From JBBIRG01 sp964410965 (lineage in GTDB: Bacteria; CLD3; SB21; JBBIRG01): a DNA stretch of 64,000 bases. Numbering within the stretch: the first letter of the stretch is position 1; each line of letters starts with the position of its first letter. A program made the position numbers and the translations under genes. The stretch spans positions 186,001 through 250,000 of the forward strand of contig CAYPIY010000005.1 in assembly GCA_964410965.1 (NCBI GenBank), read 5' to 3'. The notes under the pieces were generated by a model. The model did not search any database. It was not told the DNA's origin and was given only the letters and a program-made list of their open reading frames with translations. Shown piece after piece: positions 49,101 through 56,824 of this stretch.

Positions 49101-50944
49101 CGGTCAACAGCGGAGCCACGTCGACCGGGGATACAGCCGTGAACCTGACTCTCAGCGCCGAGGAAGCGGATTCCGTGAAAGTGTACGGGGATATCAGCGG
49201 CGGAACGGCTTTCCGCGCCTATCAGGAATCGCTGGGCGTTCACCTGACACCGGCGGAAGGGCTGAAAATCGTGAACGCCGTGTTCAAGGATTCGATGGGC
49301 AATCAAAGCAACTTCATCAGCGACAGCATCGTGCTTGTCAAATCGCTTCCGGCGTTATCGGTCCCGGTTACCTCTCCCCTTGCCGTGCAGGAGGGCAACG
49401 CGGTCCTTGTCCGGGATACCGTAAGGAACAGCCTCGATGTCCGGCTGGTATGCGGAAAGGGTTCTCAAACGGTAGGAACTATCATTCCCATGAATCTTGC
49501 GGGAAATGTGTTTTCGGCTTCGATCCCTGATACCATGGTTACAAAGGAAGGCGCTTGGTACAGGATCACCGCAGTCAACGCGCTCGGGCAGGTCAGCATT
49601 CCTTCGGACACGGGTCGTTTCAGTATTCCCGTTCTCATTTCCGCGTCTTCCGTTCCGAATATCCGTTCCGCAGGCGCCTACCCGGAGGGCATCCGGAGCA
49701 AGGGCTGGAATACCTACTCCGTACCGTACGGTTTCAGCGGCATCATTTCCCTGTCCGCCTTGCTGGGCGCCCAGGACACTTATACCGATAATCATATGCC
49801 GTATTACTGGTCGGCTTACAGCTATGACGCCGTTCAGCAAAAACTGGTTCCGGTTACCGAATTTCACACGAATCAGCCTTATTTCATTTATCATACACAG
49901 TCCACGCCGGTCCAGTTTGATAACTCCCTGACATCGCTGCAGAGCAACGATCTCAATCAATTCGGAAACATCACGCTGAAAAACAAATGGAACCTGATTT
50001 CATGGCCTTACGCGTTCCGGTCAACCTACATAAGGGACCCATTGAAAACAGGTCGTGTATGGGAAATGAAGAACGGTAAATGGACAGAGGCGGATACGCT
50101 GAAGCCTTATAAGGCTTATATGATATCCAATAAAACCGGACAAGATCTGACACTCAGGAATGCGATATCATTGCAATCCCCGATACCGGGAAAATCATCC
50201 GGTTTATATACATGGACCGTGCAGTTTAAGGCATCCGACGAATCATTCAGCGATGATGTCAACCAGATCGGGACATCATCCCTTTCTTCAGTGGGATCGG
50301 ATCCTCTGGATGAGCCGGAACCCCCATCTTTCGGCGCCGGCATCAGCCTGTATTTCCTGTATGATATTAAAGAAAAATCCGGAAGATTATGTGACGATAT
50401 CCGCAATGAAACAACGGAAGGACATGTATGGGACATGTTTCTGGTTAACCATGAAAAATCAGGACCTGTAACACTGACGTGGGAAAAAACGGCTCCGGAT
50501 CATTTATGCGGCATATTGATTGATGTTACACAGAATACATCTATAGATTTGATGAAACAATCTGAATATGTCATTTCCAAAACAGATCGGACAACATTCA
50601 AGGTAATAGCGGGAAATTCAGATTACGTTAGGGATAAGTATGAACAAATTAAATCAACCTTACCGGATAAGTTTGCACTGCACTTCAATTATCCGAATCC
50701 CTTTAATCCAATGACCACAATACCGTTTGACATTGCCCGAGGTACAAAGGTTCAGATAAAGATTTACAATATGCTAGGCCAGGAAGTAACGACACTGGCC
50801 GATACGTATTATGAAACCGGGCGACATCAGGTGATATGGAACGGGAAAAATCAGTATGGGCAGACGGTCGCCAGCGGTGTATATCTTTGCAGGTTATCCG
50901 CAGGCGGATATGTTAAATCAAGAAAGCTGTTACTGGTGAAATAA
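43190..50944 (+). CDS. Giant modular secreted protein (propeller, Big_5, FG-GAP, Fn3) with T9SS sorting domain
   Basis: 2584 residues. Signal peptide 1-24. Order: about seven ~50-residue propeller repeats each with a GDTLW-T-R-T/Y-GG and DGGYI-G core (43265-44350); an Fn3-like domain; Big_5 domain (44640-44960); seven FG-GAP/VCBS repeats with DFDSDGDIDLA loops that bind calcium (44990-45990); an ASH/HYDIN domain; a second Big_5 (46300-46620); six or seven more FG-GAP repeats (46640-47660); a Y_Y_Y-like domain; four Fn3 domains (47920-49085); another Y_Y_Y-like domain; a mixed region; and a T9SS tail NYPNPFNPMTTIPF...RKLLLVK. Likely a surface adhesin or exoskeletal protein. Codon use is AT-rich in the first half and final 400 bases, GC-richer between 46600 and 50200. 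Confidence 0.88.
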   Translation: MKKILHILLLLTGYCALRMPVNAQAPDIQWMKLIGSNATEYGYSVKQTADSGYVICGSTDVHGTRDVCLIKTNSAGDTLWTRVYGDVGDEEGYSIDITQDGGYIITGVTNSWGNGGNDVFLIKTDSEGHSIWSKTFGSTGEDLGRSVKQTNDGGYIVTGWYYSVLTASQELYLIKTNQSGDSVWIKTYGGSSGEYGFSVLQTNDNGYIVTGRTNSYGNGNYDVYLIKTNSSGDTLWTRTHGGGNYDSGNSICVTEDNGYVIAGRTQSFGAGGLDIYIIKTNQIGDTLWTRTYGGTDNDYGVSVQPMRDGGYIVTGFGPYYTTDKADEVIIVRTNSQGDTTWIKTIGETGLDQGWAVQQTYDGGFIIAGFTGSFGALNYDAFLIKFPFSFSPPNLITPANNSVLQTHSPEFKWQSALSAVSYRFQLALDSNFIDCLEDFSLSDTTHTIFSPIMNISGHYWRVKAFNSEGDSSGWSPIWKFRIGNPWIVSTTPPQNALNVADSANIAVKFAYDVNSSTLNNSTIKVNGSQTGLHTGTFAYDAPSKTVTINPVTDFKPGEIVTVTLTTGIQNTIGDPMESPFGWSFTVDVEGGSGVFSEKTNYPAGSTPASVFSADFDLDRDIDLAVANRLSNSVSIYKNNGNGIFTNKIDYPTANEPVSVISSDFDSDGDIDLAVSTVSPYLSVLKNNGDGTFAMKTDYMTAGMCWNVTSSDFDSDGDIDIAAANSSLSAVSIFLNNGNGTFADKDDYPAGSNPTSLVSADFDSDGDMDLAVTNNEPLTVSILINNGDGAFTKTSIYNTVSNPSSIISVDFDSDGDMDLALVNLVSDKISIFKNIGNGAFSNREDYVATGDPNSVFSSDFDYDGDIDLVVSHAYQGKVSILKNNGNGLFTNDGYYSADNVPGSVHSADFDSDGDLDLAIANLYSANISVLKNINATQDIHLRNDSMTFGKTKSGTSKQQKIYIINNGGKHVLQLTSITSTDPSTFTLSYTADTILAQDSIAVTVTFSPVESRYYNDSLTILSNDPDEPILYVKLTGACSPNIDSVTPGKNSNHISNNINLSAMFSGVMLNNTINSNTIKVFGGNSGFHDGTISYDNGSLTASINPTRDFLYGEKIQAVITDQVKSYPDSIGLTGGYSWKFTTGTRFGSGSFRADSSFETGSSPMFCASADFNLDGFPDAVTANSGSGSISVMINNKRNGYNAAVSYTVGTSPQGVAVSDVNNDGYPDILCANNGSNNVSVLLNNGNGTFQSAVNYNVGTGPRAIHSADLDNDGNMDIVAANVSSNTVSILLNNENGTFASAIQKTAGTAPSGIILEDLDLDGDIDIGVSNKNSNNITILLNDSSGVGFSSTSTATGTAPNGMIAYDFDGDGDVDLATANGSSNNISILLNNGTGTFSAPSHVNSGKQPISLYGNDFNADGHIDIAVANYDSSNVILFSNNGSGAFVPADTVRLNFSPRSVSGLDLSGQFGVIDLVAVEQGTGKIHILRNELPGPVGAFVYINYGSYRTNNTSVHLTLGAGSADSMKISGDITDPAVYLPYDTVLNVHLTGAQGPKQVTAIFKNAQGNESSPVSAWITFDAVAPGSPTGLTAVRSGSGALLQWNPGPETDLFKYIIYRSLTVNFIPSAADSVGYSFSPDTEFTDTTMSSGNIYYYKIVAVDSALNYSSPGNQASLDAIPPEVPQGLYAQYNGTSIQLNWTLNSDPDIRKYVLYRSTVSNFIPSRNDSLTAVNHPVQVIQDMTFVPGNVYYYRLCAVDTAFNYSAASTQTVTDLKPPAAPAGLSESHTDSTVWLRWTANSEPDVAGYILYRSLTDGFTPSSGDSAGYISRPGAAFADTSVESGHVYFYRAAAKDTAGNISPASVQLRVDIVLPSIPAGLAVAWTDSCGELSWNPVSDPDVQKYVIYRSLQNHFVPSHADSIASVSVPAANYRDRSVVKGYVYYYRVSSVDTAKNYSPAGNQATLDFEPPKNLQITVNSGATSTGDTAVNLTLSAEEADSVKVYGDISGGTAFRAYQESLGVHLTPAEGLKIVNAVFKDSMGNQSNFISDSIVLVKSLPALSVPVTSPLAVQEGNAVLVRDTVRNSLDVRLVCGKGSQTVGTIIPMNLAGNVFSASIPDTMVTKEGAWYRITAVNALGQVSIPSDTGRFSIPVLISASSVPNIRSAGAYPEGIRSKGWNTYSVPYGFSGIISLSALLGAQDTYTDNHMPYYWSAYSYDAVQQKLVPVTEFHTNQPYFIYHTQSTPVQFDNSLTSLQSNDLNQFGNITLKNKWNLISWPYAFRSTYIRDPLKTGRVWEMKNGKWTEADTLKPYKAYMISNKTGQDLTLRNAISLQSPIPGKSSGLYTWTVQFKASDESFSDDVNQIGTSSLSSVGSDPLDEPEPPSFGAGISLYFLYDIKEKSGRLCDDIRNETTEGHVWDMFLVNHEKSGPVTLTWEKTAPDHLCGILIDVTQNTSIDLMKQSEYVISKTDRTTFKVIAGNSDYVRDKYEQIKSTLPDKFALHFNYPNPFNPMTTIPFDIARGTKVQIKIYNMLGQEVTTLADTYYETGRHQVIWNGKNQYGQTVASGVYLCRLSAGGYVKSRKLLLVK
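44990..45990 (+). repeat. FG-GAP repeat array 1 (AT-rich, near-identical DNA units)
   Basis: Seven coding repeats of about 140 bases. The DNA around each calcium loop is almost the same (starts near 45173, 45465, 45610 and 45904 share GATTTTGATTCAGA-GGAGAT and the GGATTTGGCT that follows), which points to recent expansion by slippage or recombination. Confidence 0.7.
46640..47660 (+). repeat. FG-GAP repeat array 2 (GC-richer, diverged units)
   Basis: Six or seven repeats of the same protein family as array 1, but diverged at DNA level and with higher GC. Together with the preceding Big_5 copy it forms a second edition of the Big_5 plus FG-GAP module. Confidence 0.65.
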
Positions 50945-50958
50945 ACCGTAGTTCGCAT

Positions 50959-52542
50959 TTACCTTTTCCCCGTCTTCAGGGACTTCGGGAGGCTGAAGGC
51001 GAAGGTCGATCCGCGGCCCGGGGTGCTTTCCACCCAGATCGTGCCGTGATGCAGCTGCACGATATACCTGGCTGTGTACAGGCCGAGGCCCGTTCCGGGC
51101 GTTTTCACGGTGGTCTGCAGCCGGACGTATTTCTGGAAAATCCTCTCTTTCTGCGTATGCGGTATGCCGGGGCCGCGATCCTTGACGCGGCACTCGATCA
51201 GCGTTTCGGTCTCGTCCAGTTCGATATCCACCCCGGTTTGCTCGTACGAATACTTGATGGCGTTGTTGAGGAGATTGTCGATTACTCGGGAGATCTTTGA
51301 ACGGTCGCATTCGATCATCAGCGGCGTCGGAGTGTATTTCAGGCTGAAATGGATTTTCCGGGCCGTGGCCACGGGCTTCTGCAGCTGGATCCGTTCGGTC
51401 ACCAGGGCCCTGAGGTCCGTGGTCTCGTACTTCAGTTCCATCTGGCCGCTGATCAGGTTGGATTCATCGAGCTGGTCCTGGACGAAATTCCGGAGGCTGG
51501 CCGAACTCCGCTTGATGATCTCCAGGAATTCCCGTTGCTTCGGGTCCGGCGCACCGCCTGCGATTCCGCTGAGCAGGACGTCCGCCGACTGCTTGATATT
51601 ATCGAGCGGGCTCTTGAAATCATGAACCAGCTTATTGAAAAAATCCGATTTCATTTTTTCAAGCTCCTGCAGCTGCTCGGCCATGGTATTGAAAGAATCG
51701 GCCAGCTCGTCCATTTCCGAGAAAGCCCGTTGTTCGATGCGGGCCTCAAATTCGCCCCTCGCGATCCGGTATGAGGCCTCTTTCAGTTTACGGATGGAAC
51801 GTATGATTTTCTGAAAATAATAAAAAATGAAAACAAGGATGAACAGAAGAGTCACTGTCCAGAATATGTATATGAGAATCTTGATCTGGACCGTCATCCG
51901 GTGGATGATGCTGAGCTTGTAAGCCGTCTGAAAGGATGATTGGGACCCGTAACTGTCGACGGCCAGTCTGATGCGCTCATACAGAGGATTGATCCTCCGC
52001 ACCAGGGCTTCCCCGGCCATACCGGTTTTCCCCCGGTTTAAAAGAATGAGATACTGGTCCAGTTCCCTGCCGAGCGAATCCTGAAGCTGACTGACCACAA
52101 CCAGACGGTCTGATTCGTTGAATGGTAATTCGTCACCGGTCAGCAGTGTATCGATCAGCTCGGCGCTCCTTGCGGACTCCAGCAAAAACAAGTCGAACCC
52201 ATTCAGTCCGAACGATTCGGACAGCTGCCGGCTCAGAACCGAAAGGGACCGGAGCGAATCCAGGTTCCGGGAAGACTCTCGCTGTAATGACCGGATCAGC
52301 TGACGGTTCCGTTCGGATTCCTGAACGGATTTCATGTTGGAATGAAGAATCACCCTGGTCCGCAGGGCCTGCAGATTTTCCGTATACGCCCGGATGATAA
52401 GGCTTTTCCTGAGATCAATATCCGGCATGGAAGACTGAAGCCGGTCAAGCTGCTGGAGGTGGCTGAGAATGTAATACCCCGAAAAAACCCATACGGTAAG
52501 AATCAGCCCGAAGCTGATCAGCAGTTTCATGCGCAGGGACAT
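50959..52542 (-). CDS. Membrane sensor histidine kinase
   Basis: 527 residues. Transmembrane helices ~5-27 and ~221-245 flank a ~190-residue helical sensor; HAMP ~245-295; phosphorylated His307 in HDFKSPLDNI; ATPase boxes DNLLNNAIKYS, DRGPGIP, GTGLGLYTARYI and GRGSTFAF. Will autophosphorylate and pass the phosphate to a response regulator that is not adjacent. Third gene of the efp-accB operon (21-base gap), an unusual place for a kinase. It ends 14 bases from the giant gene, with no terminator seen between them. GGAGG eleven bases before the ATG. Confidence 0.92.
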   Translation of the reverse strand: MSLRMKLLISFGLILTVWVFSGYYILSHLQQLDRLQSSMPDIDLRKSLIIRAYTENLQALRTRVILHSNMKSVQESERNRQLIRSLQRESSRNLDSLRSLSVLSRQLSESFGLNGFDLFLLESARSAELIDTLLTGDELPFNESDRLVVVSQLQDSLGRELDQYLILLNRGKTGMAGEALVRRINPLYERIRLAVDSYGSQSSFQTAYKLSIIHRMTVQIKILIYIFWTVTLLFILVFIFYYFQKIIRSIRKLKEASYRIARGEFEARIEQRAFSEMDELADSFNTMAEQLQELEKMKSDFFNKLVHDFKSPLDNIKQSADVLLSGIAGGAPDPKQREFLEIIKRSSASLRNFVQDQLDESNLISGQMELKYETTDLRALVTERIQLQKPVATARKIHFSLKYTPTPLMIECDRSKISRVIDNLLNNAIKYSYEQTGVDIELDETETLIECRVKDRGPGIPHTQKERIFQKYVRLQTTVKTPGTGLGLYTARYIVQLHHGTIWVESTPGRGSTFAFSLPKSLKTGKR

Positions 52543-52563
52543 GATGCGGGCGCCTCCGCGGAA

Positions 52564-53085
52564 TTATATTTTCTCGATGAGAAACAGGGTTTGGTTGTAC
52601 TCGACCGGCTGAGCGTTTTCCGCAAGGATCTTTGCGATTTTCCCGTTCACTTCCGATTCGATCTCGTTCATGATTTTCATGGCTTCGATGATGCACAGCG
52701 TCTGGCCGGGCCTGATCACCGTGCCAACTTCCGCGTAGGGTTCGGCGTCGGGCGACGGGGAACGGTAGAACGTTCCGACGATCGGCGATTTGACTTCGAT
52801 AAAGTTGCCCGTATCCACCACATCGGGCGGACGTTCGGTCTTTGATTTCAGGATGGTTTCGGGGCTCTCGAACTGAATCCCCTGAGAAGGCATGCCCGAC
52901 GGGTAATACACCGGAGCGGCCTGGGCCATCGGGGAGGGGTACGTTACGGACGTACCGGACGGATGCTTGCTGATGCGGATCCGGAACTTGCCTTTTGTCT
53001 TGGTTGCCTCATGCTCGATCTCAATTTCACTCACCTGGCTTTCATCGATCATTTTGATCAGCTTCTTCAGTTCATTGAGATCCAT
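52564..53085 (-). CDS. accB: Biotin carboxyl carrier protein of acetyl-CoA carboxylase
   Basis: 173 residues. N-terminal helices, a Pro/Ala-rich linker (~45-90) and the biotinyl domain with IEAMKIMNEIE; Lys137 receives biotin. Carries CO2 in the first step of fatty acid synthesis. It follows efp by 30 bases, the usual efp-accB order, but the next gene is a histidine kinase and not accC. Confidence 0.95.
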   Translation of the reverse strand: MDLNELKKLIKMIDESQVSEIEIEHEATKTKGKFRIRISKHPSGTSVTYPSPMAQAAPVYYPSGMPSQGIQFESPETILKSKTERPPDVVDTGNFIEVKSPIVGTFYRSPSPDAEPYAEVGTVIRPGQTLCIIEAMKIMNEIESEVNGKIAKILAENAQPVEYNQTLFLIEKI

Positions 53086-53115
53086 GGTGATGTCCTCGGT
53101 TAAACGGAAAATGGA

Positions 53116-53676
53116 TTACTTGACCCGTTCCATGTATTCGCCGGAACGCGTGTCCACTTTGACGGAATCGCCTTCGTTGATGAAAAAAGGAACATTCACG
53201 GAAAAACCGGTTTCCAGCTCGGCCGGCTTGGTGCCGCCGGTCACGGTATCGCCCCTGACACCCGGCGCCGTATGCACGACTTTCAGTTCCACGGTGATGG
53301 GCATTTCGATGCTGACGACATTGCCTTCGTAGAACAGGATTTTCGGAGTGACGCCTTCCTTCAGGAAATGCGCGGCGTCACCCACGACTTCCGCGGGAAT
53401 GCCTACCTGTTCGAAGGTTTCATTGTCCATGAAATGAAGCATGCTGCCGTCGTTGTAAAGATACTGCATATCCTTGGATTCGGTGCGGACCTCGTCGAGT
53501 TTGTCATGCGACCGGAATGTCTTCTCGATCACGCGGCCGGTTTTAACGTTTTTCAGTTTGGCAACGACAAATGCGCGCCAGTTGCCCGGATTTCGGTGCT
53601 GGAATTCGGAGACGACATATAAATTACCGTCCATTAAAATCGTCATGCCGGTTCTGAATTCGGATACGGATGCCAT
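53116..53676 (-). CDS. efp: Elongation factor P, with Asn at the modified-loop tip
   Basis: 186 residues, three beta-barrel domains. Relieves ribosome stalling at polyproline. The tip of domain I, where E. coli has Lys34 in PGKG, reads HRNPGNWRAF with Asn32. Neither the EpmA-lysylated Lys nor the EarP-rhamnosylated Arg is possible at that position. Otherwise well conserved, including PAEVVGDAAHFLKEG and TKPAELETG. AAGGAG precedes the ATG; a good promoter and a hairpin lie in the leader. Confidence 0.95.
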   Translation of the reverse strand: MASVSEFRTGMTILMDGNLYVVSEFQHRNPGNWRAFVVAKLKNVKTGRVIEKTFRSHDKLDEVRTESKDMQYLYNDGSMLHFMDNETFEQVGIPAEVVGDAAHFLKEGVTPKILFYEGNVVSIEMPITVELKVVHTAPGVRGDTVTGGTKPAELETGFSVNVPFFINEGDSVKVDTRSGEYMERVK

Positions 53677-53686
53677 GGTTCTCCTT

Positions 53687-53720
53687 GGAACAGGGTTAGG
53701 GTTCTGTTTTCAGCTGTTCC
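53687..53720 (-). repeat. Hairpin in the efp leader
   Basis: GGAACAG and CTGTTCC (7 bp, 20-base loop) in the efp 5' UTR, ending one base before the AAGGAG ribosome site; it could affect translation start. Confidence 0.5.
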
Positions 53721-53724
53721 GACA

Positions 53725-53752
53725 AATATAATTTTTAAAAGAATAAAGTCAA
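53725..53752 (-). promoter_or_regulatory. Promoter of the efp-accB-kinase operon
   Basis: Minus strand TTGACT (53747-53752), 16-base spacer, TATATT (53725-53730), about 50 bases before the ATG. Confidence 0.55.
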
Positions 53753-53846
53753 TAAAAATGATTGTCCGCGGGGGAAGGATGCCCGGATTAGGATCCGTGA
53801 GGAATGTGCATGCCGCAGGAATCCCCGGTGCCGGTATGCCCGGCGA

Positions 53847-54470
53847 TTATTTTCCGGCAATCCAGCGGATGATCCTGTACAGGATATACAGCCCGATGAG
53901 GCTGCCGATCACGATCAGGGCCGCTGTATTGTATTGTTCAAGAATCGCGTCGAAAACCTGCCAGTTGTCGCCGACGAGATACCCGCCGTAGATCAGGACG
54001 CCGTCCCACATGCAGGCGCTCAGAAGCGCGAGCGGGATGATTTTCCTGCGGTCGAGGTGCGCCATGCCCGAAAACAGCGAGATCACCGACCGGAGCCCGC
54101 TCAGGAAACGGTTGAACAGGATGACCTTGTACCCGTACTTATGAAACCAGTGTTCCGCCTTTTCGAACCCGGATTTCGGGAACCATTTCCAGTTTTTCCT
54201 GAGAAAATATTCCTTCCCGAAATGCATGCCGATCTTGTACATGGTCATGAATCCCGCGATATTGCCGAGCGTGGCCGTGGCGAACACGAGAAAATAATTC
54301 AGCCGCCCGGTGCCGACCATGTACGCGGCGAAAACCGTGACCGTATCTCCCGGGATGGGCGGAATGCAGTTTTCCAGGTATCCCGCGCAGAAAATGATCA
54401 GATAGATCCAGACGGAATCCAGTCCCCGGATCGCTTCGAGCGCGGCTTCCAGTGAAAAACCGTCAGACAT
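53847..54470 (-). CDS. DedA-family membrane protein
   Basis: 207 residues, VTT/DedA fold: GYLENCIPPIPGDTV, the GNIAG loop, FNRFLSGLRS with conserved Arg, and several hydrophobic segments. DedA proteins act as scramblases or flippases for lipid carriers such as undecaprenyl phosphate or phosphatidylethanolamine. Lies between the efp promoter region and yicC, all minus strand. Confidence 0.9.
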   Translation of the reverse strand: MSDGFSLEAALEAIRGLDSVWIYLIIFCAGYLENCIPPIPGDTVTVFAAYMVGTGRLNYFLVFATATLGNIAGFMTMYKIGMHFGKEYFLRKNWKWFPKSGFEKAEHWFHKYGYKVILFNRFLSGLRSVISLFSGMAHLDRRKIIPLALLSACMWDGVLIYGGYLVGDNWQVFDAILEQYNTAALIVIGSLIGLYILYRIIRWIAGK

Positions 54471-54505
54471 AAAGACGCGTCCCGGATAAATTTATGAACA
54501 CCGGC

Positions 54506-55387
54506 TTATTCCACATTCTGAAGCTGCTCGCGGATTTTTTCGAGTTCCTCCTTAACGGACACCACGAGGTGAATCACGTCGGACTTCGGCGATTTGGAGC
54601 CGATGGTATTCACTTCCCTGCCCATCTCCTGGACGATAAATGTCAGTTTCCGGCCGATCTTCGATTCCTGTCCGCGGATCAGGTTTTCGAACAGCGCGCA
54701 GTGGCTGCGGAACCGTACGATTTCCTCGGTAATGTCGATTTTATCGGCGATGACTGCGATTTCCAGGCTCATTCGCTGGGGATCGAGGTCGCTCCGGTTC
54801 AGGATTTTCTCGACGCGTTCGCGTAGTTTCTGCAGCTCCTCCGGTACGGCCTGCAGAGACGCGGCTTCGATCCGGTTCATCAGATCCGCGCACAGGGCGG
54901 TACGGTTCAGCAGATCCGCGCTCATCGAGGTTCCTTCGTTCCTGCGCATGTGGTTCAGTTCGGTCATCGCGTCGTCGATGGCGAGAAGGATTTCCTGCCA
55001 GAGCGCGTCGTACTGTTCGTCCTGGCCGTTGGGAGCGAAAATCTCAGGAAAGGTGAGAAGATGCTCCAGCCGGATCTCATCGCGGATGCCGGACTGACGG
55101 GTCAGTTCCCGCAGCATGGACGAGTACTGCCTGACCAGCGTGGGATCGATTTTCAGCCCGGCCAGCGCGTAATCGTCGGACTGGATATTTAAGTTCAGCG
55201 AAAGCTTGCCCCGCTCGATATGCTTTTTCACCCGCTCGCGGACTTCGGATTCCTTGTAGACGAACATTCTCGGGGAACGGTAGATCAGGTCCAGAAATCG
55301 GTTGTTCAGAGAACGCACTTCGATACTGATGGTGGTGTTTCCGGCGGATCTTTCGGATTTGCCGTAACCGGTCATACTGTTGATCAT
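54506..55387 (-). CDS. yicC: YicC-family endoribonuclease
   Basis: 293 residues from ATG 55387 (INSMTGYGKS, the conserved start); a longer frame upstream lacks homology. N-terminal YicC and C-terminal DUF1732 domains, the latter with GREVNTIGSKS and the ending VVSVKEELEKIREQLQN. YicC-type enzymes cut RNA and help degrade some small RNAs. Thirty-six bases downstream of the epimerase gene. Confidence 0.92.
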   Translation of the reverse strand: MINSMTGYGKSERSAGNTTISIEVRSLNNRFLDLIYRSPRMFVYKESEVRERVKKHIERGKLSLNLNIQSDDYALAGLKIDPTLVRQYSSMLRELTRQSGIRDEIRLEHLLTFPEIFAPNGQDEQYDALWQEILLAIDDAMTELNHMRRNEGTSMSADLLNRTALCADLMNRIEAASLQAVPEELQKLRERVEKILNRSDLDPQRMSLEIAVIADKIDITEEIVRFRSHCALFENLIRGQESKIGRKLTFIVQEMGREVNTIGSKSPKSDVIHLVVSVKEELEKIREQLQNVE

Positions 55388-55422
55388 AGGGTGAAATTCC
55401 TTTTCAATTACAGGCTCGGTGA

Positions 55423-56346
55423 TTATTTCATTTGATCCCTGAAAAACCGCGCGGTCTGCCGGAGACCGGTCTGGACGTCCGTTTTGGGGGTCCATCCGAG
55501 AATCCGCTCCGCCTTGCCGTAATTCAGTACGCTGCGCTGCTGTTCGCCCGGCTTGGCCTCGCCGTGGCTTTCTTCTGCGGGAGATTTCAGTTCGTCTCTC
55601 AGCACTCGGAACAGCGTGTTAACGTCCGTTTCGATGCCGGTCCCGATATTGAAAAAATCGGACGTCTCATGTTTCAGTGCCGCGAGGTTGGCCGCGACCA
55701 CATCGTCGATGTACACGTAATCGCGGGTCTGTTTCCCGTCGCCGTTGATGACGGGCTGTTCCCCGTGAAGCATTTTCGCGCAGAAAATGGCGACCACGCC
55801 CGCTTCTCCGTGCGGATTCTGCCGCGGGCCGTAAACATTCGCGTACCGGAGCACTACATAATTCAGGCCGTACGTCTGCTGATAGAAGAACAGGTATTTC
55901 TCGCCGGTAAGCTTGGTGATCCCGTACGGGGAGCAGGGCCGCATCGGATGGCTCTCATCCGCCGGAAAATAATCCTGTTCGCCGTATATGGCCCCGCCGG
56001 TGGACGCGAAAACGAACTTCTTTACCCGGTGTTTGACCGCCATCTGCAGAAGGTTCAGCATGCCCAGAACATTGACGTTCGCGTCAAAGATCGGGTCCGC
56101 CACGGATTTCCGGACGTCCATCTGCGCCGCGTAATGGCAGATCACGTCAATCTTTTCCTTGTAAAAAATATTCTCAATTTTTACGTCCCGGATGTCCATT
56201 TCATAAAAAACCGCTTTCGGATGGATGTTTTCCTTTTTTCCCGTGATCAGGTTGTCCAGAATGACCACACGGTGTCCCTGTTCGATCATGGCGTCGGCGT
56301 TGTTGGATCCGATAAATCCCGCTCCGCCGGTAATCAGAATGTTCAC
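55423..56346 (-). CDS. NAD-dependent sugar-nucleotide epimerase (GalE-like)
   Basis: 307 residues, extended SDR. NAD motif GGAGFIGS, catalytic Ser-Thr in ASTGGAIYGE and YGITK. Similar to UDP-glucose 4-epimerase and related enzymes that make galactose-type sugars for surface polysaccharide. Short beta-grasp differences prevent naming the substrate. GTG start with GGGAG seven bases before it. Confidence 0.9.
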   Translation of the reverse strand: MNILITGGAGFIGSNNADAMIEQGHRVVILDNLITGKKENIHPKAVFYEMDIRDVKIENIFYKEKIDVICHYAAQMDVRKSVADPIFDANVNVLGMLNLLQMAVKHRVKKFVFASTGGAIYGEQDYFPADESHPMRPCSPYGITKLTGEKYLFFYQQTYGLNYVVLRYANVYGPRQNPHGEAGVVAIFCAKMLHGEQPVINGDGKQTRDYVYIDDVVAANLAALKHETSDFFNIGTGIETDVNTLFRVLRDELKSPAEESHGEAKPGEQQRSVLNYGKAERILGWTPKTDVQTGLRQTARFFRDQMK

Positions 56347-56446
56347 GTTTCAGCTCCCTGTTGTTTGGGGTGGATGATTATTTTTTAGCGTTGTCAATTT
56401 AACAAGTTTTCAGGAACATACAATCAAAATTTCCATTCGGTCTCTT

Positions 56447-56824
56447 TTACAGGATGTTTTCCAGGTGCCCGATTTCGGGTTCAGCGTCCGACAATCTCAC
56501 GGTGATCAGGTCGAACCGGCAGTCGCGGTCCGTGATTTCATACTTCCAGAGATAATGTTCCGCGCACCTCCGCAGGGCTTCCTGTTTGCGGGCCGGTATT
56601 CTTTCCTCGGGTTCTCCGAACGCGACGTCTTCGCCGGGACGGCTGTGCACGGTCTTGACTTCCACGAAGACGATACAGGTCCCGTGACCTGCAACCAGGT
56701 CGATTTCGCCGTTGCGGCAGCGGTACCGGCGGTTCAGGATTCCGTATCCTTTTTTTTCGAGGTATTCCGCGGCGATCTGCTCGCCCATGAGGCCCGTATC
56801 ATGATGGGAACCCCGGCGCGTCAT
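56447..56824 (-). CDS. YraN/UPF0102-family nuclease-like protein
   Basis: 125 residues. Restriction-endonuclease-like core: GEQIAAEYLEKKGY, RNGEIDLVA, and FVEVKTVHSR, with Glu/Asp/Lys metal site. Function in DNA processing is likely but unproven. It begins inside the end of the PBP4 gene (GTGATGA overlap) and is preceded by a 100-base gap from the epimerase. Confidence 0.88.
   Translation of the reverse strand: MTRRGSHHDTGLMGEQIAAEYLEKKGYGILNRRYRCRNGEIDLVAGHGTCIVFVEVKTVHSRPGEDVAFGEPEERIPARKQEALRRCAEHYLWKYEITDRDCRFDLITVRLSDAEPEIGHLENIL

Noticed and set aside
53690..53712. Telomere-like AGGGTTAGGG in the efp leader
   Set aside because: Only one and a half units, inside a leader; chance.
55432..56388. 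318-codon plus frame opposite the epimerase
   Set aside because: The minus frame carries all SDR motifs; the plus frame has none.
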